The notes under the pieces were generated by a model. That model made no database searches, was not told the origin of the DNA, and worked only from the letters and a program-made list of their open reading frames with translations. Positions 1 through 5,920 of a DNA stretch of 6,428 nt are shown piece after piece. Both the position numbers and the translations under genes were made by a program. Source of the stretch: Bacteroidota bacterium (GTDB lineage: Bacteria; Bacteroidota; Bacteroidia; J057); NCBI GenBank assembly GCA_003696875.1, contig RFHL01001322.1, forward strand, positions 1 to 6,428, in the 5' to 3' direction. Each line of letters opens with the position of its first letter. Position 1 is the first letter of the stretch.

Positions 1-122
1 ATAAGGGCTACCCCACCGCCGCCCACAAGGCGGCGATCCAGGCCCATGGCCCCACCCCCTTTCACCGCCGTAGCTTCAACTGGCAGCCGACGCTCACCCT
101 CTTTGATCAGCCGGAATCCTGA
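1..122 (+). CDS. rnhB: Ribonuclease HII, C-terminal fragment (5' end outside window)
   Basis: Reading in frame from base 3 gives 39 codons ending in TGA at 120-122. The peptide starts KGYPTAAHKAAIQAHGP and continues to HRRSFNW. This matches the conserved C-terminal block of RNase HII, where the family has KGYxT..H..AI...GP.P.HR.SF. RNase HII cleaves the RNA strand of RNA/DNA hybrids and starts removal of single ribonucleotides misincorporated in DNA; it acts in the cytoplasm. The catalytic acidic residues lie upstream, outside the window. After the conserved HRRSF block there is a short tail, QPTLTLF then DQPES, that resembles a sliding-clamp-binding peptide (see findings). The gene converges with the minus-strand envelope cluster, with 13 bp between the two stop codons and no clear terminator hairpin between them. 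The family call is firm although only the C-terminus is visible. Confidence 0.9.
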   Translation, partial: KGYPTAAHKAAIQAHGPTPFHRRSFNWQPTLTLFDQPES

Positions 123-135
123 GGCACGGTAAGCT

Positions 136-642
136 CTACGGCTTCCTCTTCCCGATCCGAAAGCCTACCCCCGCCTGCAGCACCCCCACCCAGAATCCCT
201 CAGGATCCCAAAGGCGGGTGGCCGTTGGGTCCATCCGCAGGGAAGGCATGGCCACCAGGCGAAACGACCAGTGCCGATCAGGTGGAGCCCATTGGTAGCC
301 CACCCCCGGATGCAGATACAAATAGGTATCGGATATCTGCTGATCAAAGGAGAAAAAGTCTTCTACCAAAACGGTGGCTCCGGCGCTGAGCACAGCCCGA
401 TGCGTATGGCCACCCCAGCTGTAATACATGCCCGCTGGCAAAGCAGTCGCTCCAGGGGCCAGGGAAAAGCCCGCCTGGATGGCCAGGCTGCTCCGGTCAG
501 TGAGCGGCCAACTCAGCGCGTATCCCAGCTGATAAACCGGCCGGGCGGTGGCCACTTCTGCCCAGACCTGATGCTCAGGCTGGGCCTGCAGGCCACTCCA
601 AATCAGCAGCAAACCGATTGCGCCTTTGATTCGTCGTCTCAC
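136..642 (-). CDS. Secreted small protein, probable outer-membrane beta-barrel
   Basis: This is a 168-residue protein with a basic N-terminus (MRRRIKG), a hydrophobic stretch at about residues 8-19 and a likely signal peptidase I site after LQA at residue 20, leaving Gln21 as the mature N-terminus. The mature part alternates short amphipathic stretches rich in Gly, Tyr, Trp and Phe with turn-like polar segments. Examples are YALSWPL near 41, LAIQAGFSL near 53, AGMYYSWGG near 70, YLYLHPGVGYQW near 107 and WVGVLQAGVGFRIG near 151. This pattern fits a small outer-membrane barrel of perhaps eight strands, but I cannot assign a family. The start is GTG at 642-640. It overlaps the TGA stop of the upstream lipoprotein gene as GTGA, and the next Met is residue 72, so GTG is the only sensible start. 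The overlap suggests translational coupling and a shared role with the lipoprotein. The gene ends in TAG, 13 bp from the rnhB stop. The coding call is strong; the barrel assignment is inference. Confidence 0.8.
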   Translation of the reverse strand: MRRRIKGAIGLLLIWSGLQAQPEHQVWAEVATARPVYQLGYALSWPLTDRSSLAIQAGFSLAPGATALPAGMYYSWGGHTHRAVLSAGATVLVEDFFSFDQQISDTYLYLHPGVGYQWAPPDRHWSFRLVAMPSLRMDPTATRLWDPEGFWVGVLQAGVGFRIGKRKP

Positions 643-2432
643 TTCTCCACGATGATGATGCCTTCGGGCGTGTACTGCCCGATATTCACCTGCTGGTTGC
701 TCTGGCTGGATTTGAATCGATAGTTGAGGTGCAGGCCCTCAAAGGTGGGCGCCACGCGCAGGTAGGTATCCAGGGAGCCCCCCATAGCCGGGTCGTACGA
801 ATTGAGTACGTGAAGCAAATAGCGGCCCAGGTCATAGCCCTGGATCACGTTTTCGCTGGGAGGAAGGCCGTAGGTTTCCAGATAATGATCATAGACCATC
901 CGGTAGGCCGGCTCAGTAGGGTCGACCATGTGCGAAGAAGAAAACAGCAGCCCAAAGCTGTCTTTGGTATCGCGGTCAATGGTGTTGTAGCGGGACCGAA
1001 AATGGGGTGACCCCATGACCACGACCTCCTTGTTGCGCTGCTTGAGCAGGTTGACAATCAGGCCGGCCGATTCCTCATTGCTCATCAGGGGGATGTAAAC
1101 CCCCACGTTGCCCAAATGATCCGGCACCTCGTCCACGAAATCGGGAATCTGCTCAATGGCGACGTCTTCGTAGTTGGTGGAGAGGAAAAAGGTGTCAATG
1201 GTTCCGCCCAGATCAGAAAAGGCCTCAATGAAGCCTTCGGCCAGCGGTTCGGTCCCGGAACTGCGGTCGGAAAACACGCACACATGCTGCAGGAACAGCT
1301 GGTACCAGGCGTACTCGGCCATCTTGCGGCCGTGGGTCTCGGCCGAGGGATGGGCCAGAAAAACGTATTGCTCTCCCTCCACCAACTCCTCTGAGGGGCT
1401 GATCGGTACCATCTGAGGTACCTTGTGCTGCCGGGCCCAATCGGACAAGACCCGGGATTCGCTGTTATAGATATCCCCAACGATGACATGCGGCTGCACC
1501 GAATCCAGGACGGAGAAAAAGGCCCGCACCTGGGCCGTATCCCGCTGGGAATCAAACACCTGCACATACACTTGTTTGTTTCCCATTTGGCCTTCCTGCT
1601 CTGCCACCGCCATCTGCAGGCCTTCGTAAAACTCCAGTCCCCTCAGGCTGTTGGCAGGAATCACGTCCCGGCGGCCATAGGCCGCGCTTTGGGCAAATAG
1701 CGGCAACACCACCGCCAGTCGCAGGATATTCGGCTCAAAACGCACCGGATCGGGCGCGGGTGCTTCCACTTCAGAAAACAGTTCCTCCAGGAAAGGAGTA
1801 GGAGCCTGCCCCTCCGCCAGGAAGGCCTGCCACAGAAGATCCGCCTCGTCCAACCTTCCCGCCTGCATCAGGCGGTAGGCCAGCGCCTCCAGGACCATCC
1901 CCCGATGGTCCACCTCAGGCCGCTCGTAATACTGCTGTAGCTCTTCCAGCGGCAGATCCTCAAACAAGGTCAGCTGGGCCTGGGCCTGGGCATCCGTGCG
2001 CAGCCGGGGGCTTCGGGCATCTTCGGCCAGCCAGATCAACTGGTCCAGGCCCTCAAAGCGGGTCCCGAGACGCCAGTTGCGCAGGCTGATCAGGGCGCGG
2101 TGGTAATTCGCATCCTCCAGGTAGCGGGAGCGCGGGTACAGGCGCTCCAGGATTTCGAAGCGCTGTAGGGCTACATCGTCATATCCGGCCTCATAGGCCG
2201 CCAGGCCAGCGAGGTAAAGGGCGACGGTGGTATTGCGGTGAAAGGCTCGATCCCGGGCCATCTCGAAAGCGTCGAGGGCATCGGCATATTTACCGGCCTG
2301 CATCAGCCGCTTTCCCTCATCAATCAGGGTCTCGGCCCGGGTATCTATCGGAACGCCTGCCGTTTGGCGGAAAATGCTACACGCACTCAGCAAAAACAGG
2401 CTTAGGATGAAGAAAAATGATCTGATCGTCAT
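639..2432 (-). CDS. Envelope lipoprotein with TPR-like N-terminus and periplasmic-binding-protein type I domain (LpoA-like architecture)
   Basis: This 597-residue protein has a lipoprotein signal: a hydrophobic core at residues 5-17 and lipobox L15-S-A-C18. Residue +2 is Ser and no acidic cluster follows the Cys, so an outer-membrane lipoprotein facing the periplasm is plausible. Residues about 33-137 hold TPR-like helical pairs (EGKRLMQAGKYADALDAFE, then YLAGLAAYEAGYDDVALQRF), with another near 182-207. Residues about 236-597 are a PBP-I (Leu/Ile/Val-binding-protein-like) domain. Its hallmarks are LRLAVVLPLF, VIVGDIYN (317-323), PQMVPISPS (339-347), YVFLAHPSA (356-364) and FSDRSSGTEPLAEGF (387-401). 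Its PBP core is roughly half identical to that of the upstream neighbour, so the pair arose by duplication. No permease or ATPase gene is adjacent, so classical ABC import is doubtful. TPR plus PBP-I plus lipoprotein matches the LpoA arrangement; orthology is not shown. The ATG at 2432 lies 41 bp after the paralogue's stop and has no evident Shine-Dalgarno. Confidence 0.88.
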   Translation of the reverse strand: MTIRSFFFILSLFLLSACSIFRQTAGVPIDTRAETLIDEGKRLMQAGKYADALDAFEMARDRAFHRNTTVALYLAGLAAYEAGYDDVALQRFEILERLYPRSRYLEDANYHRALISLRNWRLGTRFEGLDQLIWLAEDARSPRLRTDAQAQAQLTLFEDLPLEELQQYYERPEVDHRGMVLEALAYRLMQAGRLDEADLLWQAFLAEGQAPTPFLEELFSEVEAPAPDPVRFEPNILRLAVVLPLFAQSAAYGRRDVIPANSLRGLEFYEGLQMAVAEQEGQMGNKQVYVQVFDSQRDTAQVRAFFSVLDSVQPHVIVGDIYNSESRVLSDWARQHKVPQMVPISPSEELVEGEQYVFLAHPSAETHGRKMAEYAWYQLFLQHVCVFSDRSSGTEPLAEGFIEAFSDLGGTIDTFFLSTNYEDVAIEQIPDFVDEVPDHLGNVGVYIPLMSNEESAGLIVNLLKQRNKEVVVMGSPHFRSRYNTIDRDTKDSFGLLFSSSHMVDPTEPAYRMVYDHYLETYGLPPSENVIQGYDLGRYLLHVLNSYDPAMGGSLDTYLRVAPTFEGLHLNYRFKSSQSNQQVNIGQYTPEGIIIVEK

Positions 2433-2473
2433 GAGCGATACATCTTTGAAGAATTCCGCGCCATGGCCCTACC

Positions 2474-4282
2474 CTATCGGTCGGGCACAGGGGAAAACAA
2501 GTCTGGCAGCATCGTGCGTTTGCCTCCGTTGATTTTTTTGATCTGACCCTCCTTGTACGCACCAATATTGACAAAGCGGTTGATCTGGCTGCCCTGGAAG
2601 TCAAAGTTAATATGAATTCCCTGAAATACCGGGTACATACGCAAATAGGACGCCAGGGACAAGCCCTGCCGGTAGTCGTAGTTGTCCAGCACCTGCAGGA
2701 GGTACATCCCGATGTCGTATCCCTGCACCGCGTAGTTGCTCGGGGGCAGACGATAGATCCGCAAATATTCCCGTTCGAAATTGGCCAGCTCAGGGTCTTT
2801 CTGGGCGGTCATATAGCCGGTAGAAAAGAGAAGTTGGTAGCTGTTTTTGAGATCCCGGTCTACATTTTCGTAGCGGTGCCACCAGTGGGGACCACCCATG
2901 ACGGCCACCTCTATGTCCATCAGCCGCATTTGGCTGAGGATGAGGCCCGCAATCTCCTGGTTGTTAAGGATCGGGATATATACGCCATCCACGCGCTGCG
3001 CCCGCAGCGAGCGCACCAGTTCGAAAATCTGATCCCGGGTAGAGTCGTTGTAGACCGAGTCCACCTGCAGCCGCAGTACCTCCCCTCCCTTCAGATCAAA
3101 GGTTGCGCTGAAGGCCTCCGCCAGTTGCTCGGTGCCGCGTCGCTGATCGCTACACACGGCCACCCTTTGCAGACCCAGGCTGTCCCAGGCAAAGGCCCCC
3201 ATGGCCTGCCCGTGACCGGCGGCGGAGGGATGGGCCAGGAAAACGTAGGAACGCCCGTCGGCCAGGCTGGCCGATGGGCTCAGTGGCACCATCTGTGGCG
3301 TGGCGGTGCGCTCGGCCCACTCAGCCAGTTGGGCCGAGCGGTCGTTGTAGATCTCCCCGACGACCACGTCGGGCTGCAGAGCATCCAGACGCCCGAGTTG
3401 CCAGGCCAGTCGGGCCGAATCGCGCCAGGTGTCCAGCACTTCGACATATACCTGCTTCTGAATCAGCGGGCTCTGGGTTTCTATCGCCAGCATGAAGCCC
3501 TCATAGAACTCAATGGCCGGGCGATGCCGTACCGGCATCTGAGCCAAGGAATCGGGCAGGCTATCGCTCAGGAACAGGGGCAAAGCCAGGGCAATCCGGC
3601 AGATGCCAGGCTCTACATACTTCACGGTCTGCTCCAGCGCCAGCAGGCGCTCGGCAAAGAGGGAAACCTCCCCTCCCCGCTCCCGATAGCGCCGGTAGGC
3701 ATCCTGGGCTTCAAATCGCCGCCCCTCCCGCATCCGGCGATAGACCCAGGCCTCGACAAACAGGCGGTCGGCCCGTAAAGGGGCGCGATGCCAAAGCCAG
3801 TCTATCTCGGCCTCGGTTTCTACAAAAAACAGATGCCGCTGCAAAACCGCCTCAATGTCCTGGGCCAGGGACGCCTGCCGGGTCGTATCATAAAGCGCCA
3901 ACAAATCCTGTACCCCCCGCCGCCGGACCGGCGGGTGCGGGTGGCCCAGGGCTATCCGGGCCCGGTGATACAGAGCCTCCGCCGCGTAGCGGGATCGGGG
4001 ATGTTGGGCCAGAAAACCCGAAAAGTTCTGATGGGCCTCCTCATACATTCCGGCCCGGAAGTAGGCAAGGCCCAGCAGGTAGATGGCGGCACTACTCGCC
4101 TGATGCTCAGGCCGAAAACTGGCCGACTGAAAAGCCTCTATGGCCAGCGGGTAATTGCCGACTTCCAGATATTGTTTGCCAAACTGGAGCAGTTGGGTGG
4201 CCTCCCAGTCGACGGGGAGGCTGTCCTGCCCCCGCAATAAAAATCCCCAAAGAATAAGGGTGAACGAGAGAATGAAACGCAT
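2474..4282 (-). CDS. Secreted periplasmic protein with TPR-like N-terminus and PBP type I domain, paralogue of the downstream lipoprotein
   Basis: This 602-residue protein has a cleavable signal peptide (MRFILSFTLILWGFLLRG, probably cut before Gln19) and no lipobox Cys, so it should be soluble in the periplasm or held there by partners. TPR-like helical pairs are visible at about 29-97 (FGKQYLEVGNYPLAIEAFQ, then YLLGLAYFRAGMYEEAHQNF) and again near 173-205. An Arg-rich helical linker follows. The PBP-I domain spans about 226-583. It contains VVVGEIYN (306-313), TPQMVPLSPS (328-337), YVFLAHPSA (346-354), CSDQRRGTEQLAEAF (377-391) and GVYIPILNNQEIAGLI (433-448). These blocks line up with the neighbour almost without gaps, at about half identity by eye over some 125 columns. 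The N-terminal halves are much more diverged. A tail of about 17 residues (586-602) extends past the paralogue's end. The gene starts 21 bp after the guaA stop, so co-transcription with guaA is likely. Solute binding, enzyme activation or scaffolding are all possible roles. Confidence 0.87.
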   Translation of the reverse strand: MRFILSFTLILWGFLLRGQDSLPVDWEATQLLQFGKQYLEVGNYPLAIEAFQSASFRPEHQASSAAIYLLGLAYFRAGMYEEAHQNFSGFLAQHPRSRYAAEALYHRARIALGHPHPPVRRRGVQDLLALYDTTRQASLAQDIEAVLQRHLFFVETEAEIDWLWHRAPLRADRLFVEAWVYRRMREGRRFEAQDAYRRYRERGGEVSLFAERLLALEQTVKYVEPGICRIALALPLFLSDSLPDSLAQMPVRHRPAIEFYEGFMLAIETQSPLIQKQVYVEVLDTWRDSARLAWQLGRLDALQPDVVVGEIYNDRSAQLAEWAERTATPQMVPLSPSASLADGRSYVFLAHPSAAGHGQAMGAFAWDSLGLQRVAVCSDQRRGTEQLAEAFSATFDLKGGEVLRLQVDSVYNDSTRDQIFELVRSLRAQRVDGVYIPILNNQEIAGLILSQMRLMDIEVAVMGGPHWWHRYENVDRDLKNSYQLLFSTGYMTAQKDPELANFEREYLRIYRLPPSNYAVQGYDIGMYLLQVLDNYDYRQGLSLASYLRMYPVFQGIHINFDFQGSQINRFVNIGAYKEGQIKKINGGKRTMLPDLFSPVPDR

Positions 4283-4303
4283 GCGTTGAGTATGAAGCTA
4301 AAC

Positions 4304-5830
4304 TTACTCCCACTCAATGGTCGCCGGCGGCTTGGAACTGATGTCATACACCACCCGATTTACCCCTCGTACCTGGTTGATGATCCGGTTGGATACATCG
4401 GCCAGAAAATCGTAGGGCAATCGGGACCAGTCGGCCGTCATACCATCGTGGCTACTTACAGAACGTAAAGCCACCACTTGTTCGTAAGTCCGCTCATCCC
4501 CCATGACCCCTACCGAGGCTACGGGAAGCAAAACGGCAAAGGCCTGCCAGACCTCATCGTAGAGGTCATATTCACGCAAGGCATTGATAAAGATGGCATC
4601 CACCTCTTGCAGCAGGGCCACTCGCTCGGCGGTAACTTCGCCCAAAATGCGGATCGCCAGCCCCGGACCGGGGAAAGGGTGCCGCCCCAGCAAGGAGGCG
4701 CCCAAGCCCAGATCATGCCCTACCCGGCGCACCTCGTCCTTGAAGAGGTAGCGCAGAGGCTCCACCACCTTCAGCTGCATCTGCTCGGGCAGCCCGCCCA
4801 CATTGTGGTGGGATTTGATGGTAGCCGAGGGGCCCTTGACCGAAACGCTCTCGATCACGTCCGGATAAATGGTCCCTTGGGCTAGAAAGGTGATGCCGTC
4901 CAGCTTCTCGGCCTCTTCCTGAAACACTTCAATAAAGACCCGGCCGATGATCTTGCGCTTGATTTCCGGATCCTCTACTCCGGCCAGCTCACCCAAAAAG
5001 CGGTCCGCGGCCCGCACCCCGATGATGTTGAGGCCCAGCTGCTCATATTGCGCCAGCACGTGCGTAAACTCATCCTTGCGCAAGATGCCATTGTCGACAA
5101 AAATACAATAGAGCCGATCCCCGATGGCGCGATGAATCAGCGAAGCCGCTACCGTGGAGTCCACGCCCCCGGACAGGCCACAAATCACCCGCTCACCTTC
5201 CAACTGGGTCTTCAGCTCTGCCACCGTCTCCTCGATGAAGGAAGCCGGTGTCCACTCTGGCGGAATGCCGCATACCTCAATCAGAAAGTTGCGGAGGATG
5301 TCATCGCCCTGGGTCGAGTGGGTGACCTCCGGATGGAACTGCAGGCCATACACGGGCAGCTGATCATGCTGAAAGGCAGCCACCTCTACATCCACCGTGC
5401 TCCCGATCAGGTGAAATTCCTGTGGCAGGGTGGTAATGGTATCACCATGGCTCATCCACACCTGGCTCTTGGCGTCTACGCCATGAAAGAGGGGCGAAGG
5501 CTGATCATGCGTCAGCATGGCGCGGCCGTATTCCCGCCGGGCCGAGGTCTCGACCTTGCCCCCAAACTGCCGGGCAATGAGCTGAGCCCCATAGCAAATG
5601 GCCAGCACCGGCACCCGCTGTACCAGCGGTCCCAGGTCCAGATCGGGCGCACCAGGATCGTTGACCGAGCAGGGGCCACCCGAGAGAATGATCCCTTTCA
5701 GGGCCGGATCTTCGGGAATGTCGTGGGTGTAGGGCACGATTTCGCAATACACCTTTTGCTCGCGTACCCGCCGGGCAATCAGCTGGGTATATTGGGAGCC
5801 AAAATCGACGATGATAACCTTGTGATTCAT
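4304..5830 (-). CDS. guaA: GMP synthase (glutamine-hydrolysing)
   Basis: This is a complete 508-residue GuaA, close to the usual 510-525. It makes GMP from XMP, ATP and glutamine in the cytoplasm, the last step of de novo guanine nucleotide synthesis. The class I glutamine amidotransferase domain (about 1-190) has the oxyanion motif ILSGGP (48-53), nucleophile Cys79 in AICYGAQ, and His166/Glu168 in [10 protein letters not shown]. The ATP pyrophosphatase domain (from about 195) has the P-loop SGGVDS at 220-225. The C-terminal dimerisation and XMP-binding domain has [15 protein letters not shown] (384-398) and ends in the canonical PATIEWE. The start is the ATG at 5830, because the protein then opens [20 protein letters not shown] as family members do. 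An in-frame ATG 54 bases upstream lies in the loop region of a terminator hairpin and adds non-homologous residues. The nucleophile motif has Ala where many homologues have Gly (AICYG for GICYG), a minor change. It is the first gene of the envelope cluster. Confidence 0.98.
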   Translation of the reverse strand: MNHKVIIVDFGSQYTQLIARRVREQKVYCEIVPYTHDIPEDPALKGIILSGGPCSVNDPGAPDLDLGPLVQRVPVLAICYGAQLIARQFGGKVETSARREYGRAMLTHDQPSPLFHGVDAKSQVWMSHGDTITTLPQEFHLIGSTVDVEVAAFQHDQLPVYGLQFHPEVTHSTQGDDILRNFLIEVCGIPPEWTPASFIEETVAELKTQLEGERVICGLSGGVDSTVAASLIHRAIGDRLYCIFVDNGILRKDEFTHVLAQYEQLGLNIIGVRAADRFLGELAGVEDPEIKRKIIGRVFIEVFQEEAEKLDGITFLAQGTIYPDVIESVSVKGPSATIKSHHNVGGLPEQMQLKVVEPLRYLFKDEVRRVGHDLGLGASLLGRHPFPGPGLAIRILGEVTAERVALLQEVDAIFINALREYDLYDEVWQAFAVLLPVASVGVMGDERTYEQVVALRSVSSHDGMTADWSRLPYDFLADVSNRIINQVRGVNRVVYDISSKPPATIEWE

Positions 5831-5834
5831 GGCG

Positions 5835-5842
5835 CGAAAGTA
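5835..5842 (-). promoter_or_regulatory. Candidate Bacteroidota-type -7 promoter element for guaA
   Basis: The minus strand reads TACTTTCG, followed by CGCC and the guaA ATG. This agrees at five of the six fixed positions with the Bacteroidota sigma factor -7 consensus TAnnTTTG. The place where a -33 element (TTTG/TTG) would be expected falls in the T-tract of the preceding terminator (5860-5865), and there is no clear TTG, so support for that half is weak. If the element is used, transcription would begin at or within a few bases of the start codon. A promoter is expected here because a strong terminator separates guaA from the gene before it. Confidence 0.45.
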
Positions 5843-5859
5843 CCCTTTTTGGAGGAGAT

Positions 5860-5901
5860 AAAAAACGCCCGGGCCGGATGTCATCTGACATCCGGCCCGG
5901 G
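5860..5901 (-). terminator. Intrinsic terminator after the fad-type gene
   Basis: Bases 5868-5883 and 5886-5901 are perfect 16-base inverted repeats (CCCGGGCCGGATGTCA and its complement) separated by two bases. The likely RNA hairpin has a 15-bp stem and a 4-base loop. On the minus strand it is followed by CG and six Ts (5865-5860), the classic Rho-independent form. It starts 19 bases after the TAG of the fad-type gene. On the plus strand no T-run follows, so it should act in one direction only. It ends about 29 bases before the guaA ATG and so isolates guaA from upstream transcription. Confidence 0.92.
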
Positions 5902-5920
5902 AACAACCCCCAACTGTCGG

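Noticed and set aside
131..144. Small AAGC/GCTT stem-loop as an rnhB terminator
   Set aside because: It has only four base pairs and is followed by a C-rich rather than T-rich stretch, inside the end of the convergent gene.
271..723. 150-codon plus-strand open frame across the barrel-like gene
   Set aside because: It is antisense to the barrel-like gene and runs into the lipoprotein end. It has no signal or domain, and the minus-strand gene has a signal peptide and a coupled start.
2612..3778. Long open frame of 388 codons on the plus strand, opposite the soluble PBP-I gene
   Set aside because: It is antisense to a gene with clear domain motifs and lacks any recognisable domain or plausible signal. 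Long antisense frames are common in GC-rich coding DNA.
5851..5857. GGAGGAG on the plus strand near guaA as a ribosome binding site
   Set aside because: No plus-strand gene follows it. On the minus strand it reads CTCCTCC and would lie upstream of the proposed transcription start.
5831..5884. 18-codon N-terminal extension of guaA from an upstream in-frame ATG
   Set aside because: The ATG lies in the terminator hairpin, and the extra codons run through its stem and T-tract. GuaA homologues start at the [15 protein letters not shown] sequence, which matches the ATG at 5830.
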